A stretch of DNA of 64,000 nt from Myrica gale (lineage: Eukaryota; Streptophyta; Magnoliopsida; Fagales; Myricaceae). Under the pieces are notes generated by a model. That model did no database searches. It was given only the letters and a program-made list of their open reading frames with translations, and was not told the origin of the DNA. This document shows, in pieces, positions 38,545 through 50,656 of this stretch (its first letter is position 1; every line of letters starts with the position of its first letter). The stretch is taken from positions 22,079,501 to 22,143,500 of the forward strand of contig OZ005605.1 in the NCBI GenBank assembly GCA_963930655.1, read 5' to 3'. Both the position numbers and the translations under genes were made by a program.

Positions 38545-39768
38545 ATTGCCAATTACAATATCTTACCTCAAAAAGCCACATAAAGCTGTGGCAAAGAGGC
38601 TAGAGGGGAGTTCTGTAAAAGAGAAATTTAAGAGCTCTAGAGCAAGGCGTAATCAGAACAGCTCAGCTATGCGCTTTATCTACTCATCAATGAGATCCCA
38701 GTTGGAAACTTGTGGTTTCATCAACTGCCCAGCTAAAATTAAGGAGGATAATAGGATTTAAACACTTAAGAAAAGAACTCAGGTCGTACCTTTTTTGCTT
38801 GTATGTTGACGTATGGAGTTGTTCTAATCATTTGTTGGGCTTAATCTATGTAGATTCTACGTACTGTGCCATACGATATCGGAAAACCTTCCAGCAATTC
38901 ATGCTTAAATCCATAAGAAACAGAGAAGATGAAGAAATAAAAGCTGGCTTAAGTATTGTTTACTTTTTTATATTGGCCTTTCCAACGTTACAAGCTTACT
39001 CACAGTTGGGCATCGTTTTGTACTACTTACACCTCATTGCTCTTTACCCTTCCTCATAGAGCAGGTCTAGCTCTATACAGCTTCAAAGATCACCCATCAG
39101 GACATTATTCTTTTCATCCCCTCCTAATTAGCTTCGAAAATTACTAATATCCCTACTTCTGGTACGTGTTCTTGGACTGATGCAGATTGAAAGACTCAGA
39201 TTTTTAGCGGATTAATAGAATATCCCAAATAAGAAGAGACTTCGTCCAAATCACATTGACCGGTAGTTGAAGTTTCCGAATTTGCAAGCATAATAGTTGT
39301 GTAATTCTGAAGGAAGTGGAAGAGGAGGGTTAAGAACTTCCTTGTTCTTCTCGCAATACATTGCATATCAGGGATACTTTTTTGAATCGTTGCTCCAAGG
39401 TACGGTCCTAATTTCAAATTCTGCCCTTTTCAGACGACGTACATTAATTCCCTCGAAACTGAAGCCACTAACTAGTTAAACAAATCTTCCCATTTCTCGA
39501 GTTCTTGCCATCGCAATTCAAAGTTTTGAGGTTTCTTCTTTTCCTCCTCTTCTTATAACCAATTGCAGGGCAGGGGATTGCGAATTTACATGATTGACGC
39601 TCCAAATTTAATAATCCCTAAATATAATCCCAACTGTCAAATGGGGTATATTTCTCCAAAGGAGATTTGATCAAGACCCCTTAATTTAATAATGTTGGAT
39701 AAAAGAAACAATTAGAAATATATGCTAAGAAAAATGGTGATTTACATAGGGTTTGGTTATAAAATTTT
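38545..39768. other. Upstream region of the second ERF gene
   Basis: Holds the promoter/5' leader of the minus-strand ERF. No gene recognised. Confidence 0.45.
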
Positions 39769-40101
39769 GGGAATTTAGCAGTTTAGTCCTTAGGTTCTAC
39801 ACGCTTTTACATTTTAGTCATTGGGTTTCATTTTTTCAAATATTAGTCTTTGGGTTTACATTTTTTTACAAAATGGTCATTTCATCAGTTTGCCATCTAT
39901 TTGCTTAACGGAGCTCTCTGACACGTCAGCAATTTGAAGCGGTCGACCGCTACATGGTCCGTTAAGCATATGGACGGCAGACTGGCGGAATGACCATTTT
40001 GTAAAAAAATATAAACTCAAGGACTAATATTTGAAAAAATGAAACCGAAGGACTAAAACGTAAAAGTGTGTAAAACCTAAGGACTAAATTGATAAATTCC
40101 C
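39769..40101. mobile_element. Mutator-like MITE with about 125-bp inverted repeats
   Basis: Left arm from GGGAATTTAGCAGTTTAGTC; reverse complement of the right arm from GGGAATTTATCAATTTAGTC. Arms stay collinear past TTTTTTACAAAATGGTCATT to GCTTAACGGA. The flanks TAAAATTTT (39760-39768) and TAAAATATT (40102-40110) form a 9-bp duplication with one mismatch. The centre has GCGGTCGACCGC, a 12-bp palindrome. Non-coding. Confidence 0.8.
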
Positions 40102-40110
40102 TAAAATATT

Positions 40111-40249
40111 AATAAAATTTTGTTACAATTTTACGTTAGTATTAAAAAAGAAGTGTATTGGAATTGGTGAATGAGTGATAATAAAATTTTGTTACAATTT
40201 TAAGTTAGTATTAAAAAAGAAGTGTATTGGAATTGGTGAATGAGTGATA
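40111..40249. repeat. Two-copy tandem repeat, 69-bp unit
   Basis: AATAAAATTTTGTTACAATT at 40111 recurs at 40180 with the whole unit (to GGTGAATGAGTGAT) almost unchanged. It directly abuts the MITE at 39769-40101. Confidence 0.85.
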
Positions 40250-42149
40250 AAAATAAAAGTAAAATTTTGACATTTGTTTGATAAAAATAAAATTTTGTTA
40301 AAATTTTATAATTCAAAAGGTTTGTTAAGAACTCCTGCGCATTTGAAGAGAGGATAACTAACGGTACAGTTCAAGGTGTCGTACACCAATTTGCGTGGTA
40401 TTCATGACGCTAGCCATTTCTTGAGGCCAAAGAATGGGTAAGAAAACCGCACGTACGCGTCACCACAGAGCATAGAGAAAGGTCAAAAAAGATTATTATT
40501 ATTTTTTTTTAAAAAAAACCAACAAAAGGGGGAGGTTTTTTTTGTGTGTGGGCTTAATATAAAAGCAAAGAATAATGTATAAGAAAGAAGAAACTTAATT
40601 GAAGTTATTTCTGGAAGAATTGTCAAATTGAAAACTGAGGCCGCACTTTACTCGTAACGTCGTATTGTATGGAGTGTCTTTGAAGGAATAATGGCCGAAG
40701 GGTTTGGCTTTTTTATCACCTCTCTGGTCCCTTGAGAAAAGTTCGCAACTGCACGTGCATATTGAAGAAAATAGGTGAGGCTTTCATTTCTTTATAGGTA
40801 GGTGGGCCTCTACAAAATAGCAACGGAAGGTATATAGGCCCTGGCGAAGGAAGCAGCACGTCTCGCTTGGGGATAGAAGTTCTGTTTTTTGGGCCACTTA
40901 AGGGGCGAGCTATATGGCAGGGAGAGGCGGAAGAGTGGAGAAAGACTACTTAGCCCACTGAAGGCGGTAATAGCCCGTATAAGCCTTTTCGAAATGGGAG
41001 AGTAATTAAATGAACTGTCTTTTCTTTTTGAGCGCAATGAAGTAATAGCCCGTGTAAGTGGGAAGAGTAATGAGATGACCTCTGTGTCATCTTACCGACA
41101 CTTGAGCTTGCCCCCCATTGTCATCCAAATTGTTGTCTATTGGCTGGTAGAGAATTTACTTCTGAGCACCGTCTAAACTGTTGTGAATGCAAAATTCAAA
41201 CTAGTCTGATAAGATCTCAGGTTGATATTTGACGGGAATAATAAATGGTCGGTGAAATACTATAAATGGTTTGGGGCCTAGCTTTTTAGTAACCTTCATA
41301 ACTACTTCGAAGGCTCATTAATAAGATAAAACTCCCGTGAGATTCTTTTAGAGTCTCATTTATCTTACATATTTGAAAAATATCTAGTATTTAATTTATC
41401 ATCAGTTAAATACATATAAGATATCTCCTTATCCGACAAAGGAGACCAATTCTCATATTCCTAATAAGATTAAGATTGCTAACAATCTGATAGTTCATTC
41501 CTAATAAGACAAGGTACACCCCAGTAATTAATTCATTCAAATTACTAGCTCTCATATCATTATTTTATAATCTCTCTGACTTAGACATCAGAGGTTCCCT
41601 TTCGACGTCACTCCAGTTCTCTTTTACAGATTCGAATATTGAATTCGAGCTCGCTAATCGTTCTATTGTTTGGTGATTTTCGGCATCATCAATATTAATT
41701 CACGAAAACAGTACATTATTGCATCGTGTTGCCATAGAAGGTCATCTCCATGTCACCAAGGGGGATGTTTGTTTGCCAAGATTTTGAGGAATATTCTCAA
41801 AATTTTAGAAATCTTTTGGATACGAAGATTTATTGAGGTTTGTTAAAGGTTTGGAGTGTGTAAATGTTAAAATTTTTAGAATGTGTTTGGTTTGTTAGAA
41901 ATTTTGATACCCAATATTTTGGTTTGTTTGAATTTTGGAATGTGTTTGGTTTGTTAGATATTTTGATACCCCACCCATGGTATCCCCAAAAAAAGCTAAT
42001 GTTTATGCTGCCTGGATACTGCTATTTCTACTGTCTGCATAAACGATGAAGGGGAGAGATTCCATATGTGTGGACTGATTTCATTGAGGAAAAGACCCTA
42101 CTTGGTGGGAGGTTGGGGGAGGTTGAAGCTTTTAATTTAGCTTGCAGCA
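40250..42149. other. Intergenic, no gene recognised
   Basis: Long non-coding stretch. A 59-bp unit containing GAATGTGTTTGGTTTGTTAG is repeated at 41879 and 41938. No transposon ends could be paired. Confidence 0.4.
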
Positions 42150-42262
42150 CGGGAGAACAGTATAGCTGGCAGCATAAATGCATTGAGATCACATGTTGTC
42201 TTTCAAATTTATTTGCTCTCTGGAGAGTATTAAAGGCTTTTTGGAGCATTCAACACAGTAGG
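42150..42262. repeat. Diverged dispersed repeat, copy 1
   Basis: Shares the order GGCAGCATA...GTTGTnTTT...CAAATTTATT...CTCTn-GGnG...GCATTCAACACAGT with 43440-43580. Probably part of an unidentified old element; no coding content. Confidence 0.5.
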
Positions 42263-43439
42263 GTTCTTCAATTTTTTTATTTATTTATTAAGGGAACTTC
42301 AATTTATATTTCCAAATAAATTCTTTCATATAGCTCCTGACAACTTAAATTTAGCATCCGGGTGAACTGCAACCAGGCCTCAGCCATTGGTGATAACAAC
42401 TGCCACAGGCGCAACAGGATGGGCCAAATGCAAATGACAGTAGAACATCTTAACAAAACCTAGAAACACTGGTGGTTCATTCTGTTCCATCTAGTTTTAC
42501 ATACCCTTAAAAAACGCAGGCTCTTGGATCTCTTGGACAGTTGACAATAAGAGCGAATGATGGTCAAAGAAAGTTTCCTCTCTTTTTTTTCTTTGCAATT
42601 CCAGCAAAAAAAAACCATTTTCGGAGCTTTTTAGTTGGAGGCAGAGGCGGATTCTTCCTCGAGCCCATGTGCTTGACGTTGCGCCTGAATCGATGCGGAT
42701 TGCTTGACGTCGCTCCTCAGCAGGAGAATCACGGCGCCAACCTCAGCCACTGTGAGGATGAAGTCCGTCAATGCCAATAGAACAGAAATTGTGACGTCCG
42801 ACCCGAAACATATATTAAATGAGTATTTTCAGCAGGCTCTAATCCTAATTTTTTATTTTAAAAGTTAAGAAATAAAATTTTACTTGTATTTTTTAAATTT
42901 AAAACTGTTGGAATAGAAATCTAATAATTTTATGTTTGCATGTAAAAGTGATGGAATAAAGATCTAATACTACTACGTTTGGATTTAAAAGGTGAAAATT
43001 AAGTGAGATAGGAACACGAAAAGTGCAAAGCGTGTAACATTAGCTTAAGAAGTAATATGTCAAGCATCCTATAGTTAATGGTGGAAAGTGTATTACCCTA
43101 AAATTATTTTACCCATAAACTCTTACAACGTTAACAGAAAATGTCATTTAGCGCCTCCTCCTCAAAAATTTAAATTATGATTTTAACTCTTAATTTTATT
43201 TTCATTTTTTCAAAAAAATGTAAAAATTACATGTATTTTAAAGTAGCTCACGTCTTTAAAAACATAAATGTTTTCTCAAAACTCCATTTATTGAGTTCAA
43301 AAGGTTCAGGATTTCCCCCCCTATAATTTATGTAATATTGTATATATTACTATCTTATGTGGCACGTGTCACATATAAATTTGTATATATATATTGGGCA
43401 CATATAAATTTCTATATACTTAGCTTGGACAACCATATG
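42263..43439. other. Intergenic with one coding-like patch
   Basis: On the minus strand from about 42790 to 42640 one frame reads VTISVLLALTDFILTVAEVG, AVILLLRSD, then an acidic/Ser tail ending SASASN and a stop. GC content is above the flanks and one hydrophobic helix is predicted. It has no start Met, and I do not recognise the family; it may be a relic exon or chance. Confidence 0.35.
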
Positions 43440-43580
43440 GATGGCAGCATATATACGTTGAGTCAGGTTGTTTTTGGCCTGCAAATTTATTAACTCTCGG
43501 GCGTTCGCTATTGAGTTCATCATTGATGTGGAAGTGCAGATCAGGACTAAAAGCTTTTCGGGGGCATTCAACACAGTGAA
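43440..43580. repeat. Diverged dispersed repeat, copy 2
   Basis: Partner of 42150-42262, same orientation, about 1.3 kb away. Confidence 0.5.
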
Positions 43581-44101
43581 CTAGTTGGGTTTTTCCGAAA
43601 ACAAACTAAATGGGCTCATAGCATAGCCGAATGGGTAATGATTTCCAGTATTTTGGAAAAAATAGGACTTGGCGTTGTTATTCCTCCATATGCACTTAGA
43701 TGTGATTGGCATTATAAATTCTCGATCTTAACTAACGATCTTACTTATTTTCAGGATCTTTAATCAGGTAATTATCCTATTTGTGGGGCGGAACAGTAGA
43801 GAATAATCTGTTAATTATCCTATTTATGCGGAACACTTGCTAAAAACGAAATTAATGATGCTGCTTTGGCTTAGAAAAAAAAAATTACAACTGTGCCATT
43901 ATATTTACGTAGTTTAAACACAACTGAGGGTTCCCAAACCACAGCTTCCAATCGACGAGAACGCGAAGTCCACGCCCACGAGGGGCATATCTGTCATGAA
44001 GGTTCACTACAAAAAGAAAGATATCCGTCTGATCAGTTCAGCGTCAATATTCACTGCATCATCACCGACTTTTTCTCAGCTCCTAGCAGGGATCAGAAAA
44101 C

Positions 44102-46298
44102 ATGCAGTTGTCCTATAAACATTTTCCATCGCTTCTTCTTTCCTTTCTCTGTTTGTTGGGCTTTATTTCTGCAGCTCAAGCTCTAACGAAGCATGGGGCT
44201 TCGAACAAGAAGATTTCGGCCCTGTTAGTGTTTGGTGATTCCACAGTCGACCCCGGCAACAATAACTACGTTGGCACGGCTTTTAAAAGCAATTTCCCCC
44301 CCTACGGGAAAGAGTTTTTAAACCAAATACCCACGGGAAGGTTCACGGATGGCCGGCTTCCCACTGACTTTATCGGTAAGTTTTGTATAGGCTTGGAAAA
44401 TCTTCCAAAGGCAAAGTTGTGTCCTCAACTGGTGCTGCATTAATTAGTTTGTATAGGCAAAGTTCCTTCTTGCTTCTGCTTTCGTCTTTTCTTTTCTTTT
44501 TTGCCTCAGCCAGATCACAGGCGTTTTGTTTATGAGTTGTAAAATGTGATTGCTCTGGTTTGGTTTTCTGGCACAGCTTCCTACGTTGGTGTAAAAGAGT
44601 ATGTGCCACCATACTTGGACCCAACTCTTAGCATTCACGAGCTGATGACAGGAGTTAGCTTTGCCTCAGCCGGCACTGGATTTGATCCACTTACACCAAC
44701 GATAAGTGTAATTCTGGAATACTCTCGTTCTTGCAATTATTCCACGCGTGCTGAGTATAATTTGACTTCGGCAACGGATATCTCTGGCCTGGCCTGACAT
44801 TATTGGCTCGATCCCAGCTACTCTCTAAAGGATACATATCTCTTATGTCTCTCACTTAATTCATTCCCACACTGGCAGTTTAATGATCACCTTTTTGCAG
44901 AGACCATAACTCTTCCATCTTAGAGACACAAAACAAAACGACAATATACATTAAATTCACTGACGAGTAATCTGAACCAATTCGGTTAATAAGAATTATC
45001 AATTATGTATATTCAATCATTCCCAGACGCTTATGTACGTAAACCAAACCAGACGCTTGGTTTGGTTTCTTTTGGTTGGTTTTGTTTTTAGCAAAAAAAA
45101 AAATCATTCCCAGACGCTTATGTACGTACTATCCAATAGTGTGCGTACAAAGTTGTCGAATTTTGAGCAGCTTTTTTCCAATCTTCTTCTTTTTACAGCA
45201 TTAACATATATCTGGAAATTAAAAACACTCATTTGTGCGAGCTTTACTCTGTTTCAGAGCGTAATTCCAATACCAAAGCAACTGGAATATTTTCGACAGT
45301 ACAAGAGAAGACTTGAATCAGCTATTGGAAAGCAAAGGACAGAAGATCATATCAAGAACGCATTGTTCTTCATTAGTGCTGGTACAAACGACTTCGTACT
45401 CAACTATTTTACTCTCCCAATCAGACGACAGACATATACTGTCTCAAGTTACCAGCAATTCGTGCTTCAACTGTTTAAAGAGTTCATCCAGGTTTGGCTC
45501 TTCTATACATCTGCAGTATGATCAATCTAACAATTTGGTTCAGCCATCTCTCCTGCTCTATTCCGCCAGTCCGTTTTGCTTTTTAATTGATTTCAGCTTG
45601 TCGCCCTTTTTTGGGTCATCTCAATTCTATACCGTTTGAGTTTGTATAACAGTTAGGCTCCTATGGCCTGTCGCCTCTTCAGAGAATCTGACAAATTGAA
45701 TATCATGATGGTGTTTATAGGGTTTGTGGGACGAAGGGGCTCGAAAGATAATGGTGCCTGGGCTTGGTCCAATAGGCTGCTTGCCTCTTGTTATCACCCT
45801 TAATTCCAACAAGGCCAATCTGCAGCGTGGTTGCGTCGAGGAGCAATCCTCCGCGGCAAGAGGTTTCAATCGGAAGCTTCAACATGAACTGAATTTCATG
45901 CAACTAAGTTTAGCAAATCAAGGTGCGAGGGTCTTCTACATTGACACGTATGGACCGTCTATGGACATGATCCAAGGCCACGGAAAATTCGGTGTGTATA
46001 CAGAGAGGATAGCAACTAAATCTATCTTGAACATGCCCATTTTTTCTAATGGTATTCTAACTTGATCATTGACAACCTTTTTTCTCCTTTTTTTTTATTT
46101 GCAGGTTTTGATGAAGTTAATGTCGGATGCTGTGGGACTGGATATCTTGAAGCCTCGTTTTTGTGTAATCCAAAGTCTTATGTTTGCCCCGATGTTTCTA
46201 AGTATATATTTTGGGACTCCGTACACCCTACTCAAAAGGTGTACTACAACCTCTTCCAGGCTTCGCGTCCTGTGATTGATACCCTCTTCAACAGTTAA
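44102..46298 (+). CDS. GDSL-type esterase/lipase, secreted
   Basis: Five exons: 44102-44375, 44577-44707, 45258-45491, 45721-45991 and 46105-46298. They total 1,104 nt, 367 residues, and all introns are GT-AG. A signal peptide is likely at 1-27 ([17 protein letters not shown]). Block I is [14 protein letters not shown] with catalytic Ser47, block II has SFASAGTG, block [11 protein letters not shown], and block V W-DSVHPT with Asp341 and His344. GLGPIGCLP and GCCGTG are typical of plant SGNH/GDSL enzymes. These apoplastic enzymes hydrolyse acyl esters and act in cutin/lipid metabolism, pollen or defence; the substrate cannot be read from sequence. Length and all catalytic residues are normal, so it should be active. 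A fragment of the last two exons of a close relative lies at 57397-57742. Confidence 0.93.
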
Positions 46299-47599
46299 AG
46301 ATTCAGAGATCACTGTCTGTCTTAAAAAAATAAAATAAAAAAGTTGATCAACGGCAGAAGTGTTTGATCGAGGATACTGCTTTGTAATATTCTATGATTA
46401 ATCCAGTTCGGCCCAGCTTTCAATCAGGACTAACCCTTGCCTCGCCCATAGTTCACCCGGCCCAACTTGGGCCGAAATGTAGCCCATTCTCATTTCTAAC
46501 ATGTCTAACGCCTAATTTGAGAAAAAAGTGAGGCAACTGAAAAATTCTTAGAAAGTTGAACTAATTTTTTATAAAAAAAATATTATAATCTTTTTGATAC
46601 ATAATTTGAGAAAAATTTGACGCAAGTGAAAATTTTCTTAGAAAGCTGAAATAATCTTTTTATAAAAAAACATTATAATCTTTCTGATACAACTTGAGAC
46701 ACAGTTGTTCATAAATAATTTTTATAATCTTTCTGAAGTTAGTGTGAAAAGGTGTTGGAATTTATATGAAAATTTTGAGATTTTGTAGAAAAAATTCTTA
46801 GCAAGTTGAATATTTTTCTTAGAAAGTTGAAATTTTTCTTAGAAAATTGAAATTTTTTCCTCAACAAACATATACCTAGTTTTAAAAAACTTCTTTATGC
46901 CATTATAACTGTAACAAGTATGTTAAATTGTATTCTATATGCAATAAAACAATTAGTTCTTTCTAGGTTTAAGGAGCTGAAAATTTATTGTGAATGATGC
47001 TATTATTTTGAAAGGTGACTTTGATAGTGTTAGTTTCTAGGATGTGTTGATTATTTCTAATTTTTAAATATTCTTATTTTATAGGACTTTAATTGAGTTT
47101 TATTTGAAAAAATTTAGGCCTTTTTTTACCATTGATTTTAATTTTGCTAGGATCTTCTTAATTTAAAATTTAAAATTTTATTATAATATACGAGTTTATA
47201 TTCTTGAATTCGAGATGATGATGACTAGCATAATCTTTGGTGCGCGGGAGGATGAGGATAAGGTACATGACCAATGAATACATTTTGTCATCCTCAAAAG
47301 TACTCACAATATAATTTCCTTCTAGGTTTGTTGTGTGTTGCCTTTGCACCATAGCATGGTTTCCTTGTTGTCTGTGATCCTTTTACAATATGTTGTTTGA
47401 CATCTTCCAAGGTCTAGTCTCCCATCATGGTTTCCTGATGTCAATGGAATTACTAGTCTAGACTAGGGGATAAGGTTGGGACTACTGAACATTGAATGTC
47501 CGCTCTTCTTGGTTCTTCCTTCTTCCTTTTTCCTTTGCAAACACTCTGCTTGATAAGCTGGAAAACTTAATCCCTGGCTTACGATCAGTTGTCCTCTTG
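46299..47599. other. Intergenic; includes an 89-bp tandem duplication
   Basis: After the lipase 3' UTR, the unit starting TAATTTGAGAAAAA at 46513 is repeated from 46602 to about 46690 with scattered changes. CTTAGAAAGTTGAA-like phrases recur to 46855. No gene recognised. Confidence 0.55.
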
Positions 47600-48218
47600 T
47601 AAAGGACCAGTATTACCAGAATTTATAGCACCATCAGAGTCAGTCAATATTTCAACTCCAATTTGGTTGCCTCTAGTAATGTACTCCGTTGAGTCCACGT
47701 CTGTCCTAGCCACAAAATGTTTTGCTGGTTCAATTGATTCCTAAGGGACTGAATCTCTTGGTTCTAGTTTCCTATATTCCCCAAAGGTCCATCAGCCGGA
47801 AATTGCTGCTAAATCGAGGCTTCCCATTTGCACGACTTAATAGTCTCTTCCTTTTGCTGTGCATCTAGACTCATGAGAATCTTTGTCAAGTTGCTGATCC
47901 CAAAAAATTTGCGAACCACTTGGAATTCTTCGAACATATCCATTGGGAAGTACTGAACTAGTATCTTCCTTTTGCTGTGCATCTAGACTCATGGTAATCT
48001 TTGTCAAGTTGCTGATTCCAAAAATTCTGTGAACCACTTGGAATTCTTCGACCATATATATCCGTTGGAAAGTACAGAGCCAGCAAACAATTGTCAAGAC
48101 ACTTCTTCCTCTGGTGCCTGCACATCTCGCATGCATGGCGATCACTATTGCCAGTCTCCTCAGCTTCATGACCTATTTCAATACACACTGACAATCCAAT
48201 TTTTGCCAAGAATATCAA
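47600..48218 (-). pseudogene. LBD (LOB-domain) gene remnant B
   Basis: On the minus strand the frame from about 48218 gives HACEMCRHQRKKCLDNC, a complete CX2CX6CX3C motif, then LLALYFPTD. After a frameshift near 48060, another frame gives FQVVHRIFGISNLTKITMSL, the LOB-domain GAS block. A 119-bp internal tandem duplication (47845-48082) repeats this part out of frame. Further on, stop-broken text such as NQEIQSLRNQLNQQ fits the leucine-zipper-like coil. No start Met is preserved: the position matching the ATG of remnant A is TGT. Non-functional as a full-length protein. Its 5' side matches segment A in inverted orientation. Confidence 0.65.
47845..48082. repeat. Two-copy tandem duplication, 119-bp unit, within LBD remnant B
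   Basis: TCTTCCTTTTGCTGTGCATC at 47845 recurs at 47964, and the copies align to CATATATCC-like ends. The duplication covers the GAS-block coding part. Confidence 0.9.
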
Positions 48219-48556
48219 TAAAGCAAAGAAAGAGGATTGTTGTGAAAGGAGACAGAGTAAAATTCAGGCTAAATAGAAATCCAAATATTGCTTAAAGGGC
48301 AACATTGCGCGCAGAGGTACTTCAAACTAATTAATACACTGCCACGCACTAACAGAATATTACCACATAAGAGAAATACCATTTTTGTTAAACAAAAAAA
48401 TTAAGGGAAAGAGTTTTTAACATTTCATGCTTTTGGCTTGTCTCAGCACTACCTGTTTACATATATACCCTTTTCAACCGAATAACACGTATTATATACT
48501 AATGTTCTTTTCTTTTTTTCTTTGGTTAAGTGGTTTGGCAAATACATCAATCACTA
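48219..48556 (-). repeat. LBD-locus segment B, part 1
   Basis: Upstream region of LBD remnant B, matching 29560-29955 in reverse complement, for example CAGAGTAAAATTCAGGCTAA and AATAACACGT. The homologous sequence continues at 49967-50095 after the inserted hAT element. Confidence 0.7.
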
Positions 48557-48954
48557 CAGGCAGCTAGGGCTGTACAACCCCGGTGTAGGTACCAGTTTTG
48601 GCCAAAACCGGCACATACACCGGATAGGCCGGTTTTGAAAAAATTACCACCTACACCGTTAAGGGTAAAAACCGGCCCTTAGCGGTGGCGGTTTAGCGGT
48701 GGCGGTTTCCGGTTATCCTACATTAATATTGAGCCATTTTTTTAGCATTTTACGTACTTGGCCCAATGTATTTTTTCTTTTTTCTTTTTTCTTTTGGTCC
48801 ATTAATCACATATCAATAAAATCTAAACTAATGAAATCCAAATTCCAAAATCAATAAAATTAAAGATCATCTTAAAAGATAAGACGAGAATTTAAAGTTC
48901 AAAGTAATAGAGACGTCACTGTAAATAGAAACTATTATCTTTTGAAAAATTCAG

Positions 48955-49740
48955 TTTAGACCCTAACAACACTTAGATGGGAGAATATGTGTTTTCCCTC
49001 TAATTAACAAATCAATAACAATTTTAAAACATGTTCAAAACCTAATAGGGTTTCCCTTGGTTTCACAAGGAAAATAAAAAAATTCGGCAATTTTTAAGGC
49101 GCTCGAGCGCGGGTCAAACGCTCGTCGAGCGCTTATGTTTCTGTCTGAAATTTGCACTGAGCACTCGAGCGCTTGTCTAACGTTAGTCAAACGTGATGAC
49201 TCTGTCTGAATTTTTTCAAAAGGTGCTCGAGCGTTTGTCAAACGCTGGTCAAACTTGATGACTCTATATGAATTTTTGAACTAAAATGTATTAGAAATTT
49301 GAACTAAAATGTAATTGAATGACTGATTTTGCAAGCATGATATAAATTTAATAGTGATTTGTCAATTTTAAAATTTAGACAATTTGTTAATATTTCATAA
49401 AAACTCTTAAACTAATACATTGATTTAAATTTTTTTGTGGTAGAATCTCGACTTCTTGATTTATATTATGCGATGTACTTACCAAAGTTTGACATTAAAC
49501 TCTTTAATTATGATTTCAATGCCTTCATATATACCCTTTTAAATACAATAAATTTGTAATTTTTCTACCAAAATTCTAAATAACTAGTTCATTCACCTAG
49601 CAAGCTTCTTGGTAACTTGAATGTAAGCATTTGATTAGACAAAACCAACAACAAATCTCAAATATTCAAGTGAAACTAAACTATTGAGTAAACCTTGTCA
49701 TGCTTCTAGAATATTATGTCTTGAGGTAAAACTAAAGTTT
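48955..49740. mobile_element. LTR-like remnant nested inside the hAT element
   Basis: Begins with TTTAGACCCTAACAACACTT, the same start as the repeat at 19430, and contains non-coding AT-rich sequence. The borders were not proven by a duplication. It explains why the hAT element has a large non-hAT centre. Confidence 0.45.
49098..49275. repeat. Three imperfect tandem units of about 62 bp with CTCGAGCG cores
   Basis: Units start GCGCTCGAGCGCGGGTCAAA, GCACTCGAGCGCTTGTCTAA and GTGCTCGAGCGTTTGTCAAA. Each is followed by CTCTnTnTGAATTT-like sequence. They lie inside the nested remnant. Confidence 0.75.
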
Positions 49741-49966
49741 AAATTATTGAGTATAAATTAAAATAAAAAAACTAAAAAAAAAATCCCGGTTTATCCTACA
49801 CCGGGAAACCCGGTGCCGGTTTAAACCAGGAACCGCCGGTTTTTTCAAAAAACCAAACCTACACCGGCACCGGTTAGACCAAAAACCGGAAACCCGGTGC
49901 CGGTACCGGTGCCGGTGCCGGTGCCACCGGAATTTCCCGGTGGCATTGTACAGCCCTACAGGCAGC

Positions 49967-50095
49967 CATGATTTATTTAAGAAGCAAACAAGCAGTAATG
50001 AACTAGGGGTGCCAAGGAGGGCCATGGCGCCAAGCCCTCCAAAAATCATTAGGTATTTTTTTTTCCTTTAGTAAAAAAATATTTTGTTAATTTTT
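49967..50095 (-). repeat. LBD-locus segment B, part 2
   Basis: Reverse-complement match to about 29375-29515 (GGTGCCAAGGAGGG, CCCTCCAAAAATCATTAGG). Continuation of 48219-48556 across the hAT insertion. Confidence 0.7.
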
Positions 50096-50656
50096 TATAT
50101 TTTGATTCTCAAAATTTATTTTTCTGTCTCTAACTCTCTTTACCGTTCAACTATGACTTGGTTTGCAAAACAAGAAAAGGAAGTTTTTTTTTGTGTGTGT
50201 GTGATTAAAATCAAAGCAAATGATATTGGAGTACAAAGATACATCGGTTTAAATTAAATGTATAATAAAAGAAGAAATTTAATTGAAGCAGGAAGAATTG
50301 AAATCTAGTCCTCAAAATTATCTTCCCTTATTTATTTGAATGTGAATTTTATTTTTTTTTTAAATCTAAACTTTACCACATCCGCATGACACTACAGCAA
50401 AGCATAAAGACAAACAAAGATTTACTGAAAAGCAAATAAAAACAAGGCTTAATTACTCTATTAATATTTTGAAATCTCAAATTAGTTTCTAAAGTAATTT
50501 TTGTCCTAAAATAGTTCATATAGAATACTAATGTACCATGTAACCCTTTTCGTGAAATGATGTTTGCATTTAGAAACAAAATCCTATGTGACTACCAAGA
50601 AGACGTCCTAAACAACACTAAACCTACACGTATTCATTCCTAGTAGCTAAAAATTA
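50096..50656. other. Intergenic, no gene recognised
   Basis: AT-rich with T-runs; nothing coding found. Confidence 0.5.

Larger units (their letters stand above)
48565..49958. mobile_element. Non-autonomous hAT element, 1,394 bp, perfect 8-bp duplication
   Basis: CAGGCAGC flanks both ends (48557-48564, 49959-49966). Both termini start TAGGGCTGTACAA, an exact 13-bp inverted repeat. Subterminal regions are dense in CCGGT/ACCGG motifs, for example a run of GGTGCCGGTACCGGTGCCGG near 49900. The interior contains an LTR-like remnant instead of transposase. It interrupts sequence that is continuous in the paralogous segment at 29375-29955, which confirms the insertion and its borders. Confidence 0.93.
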
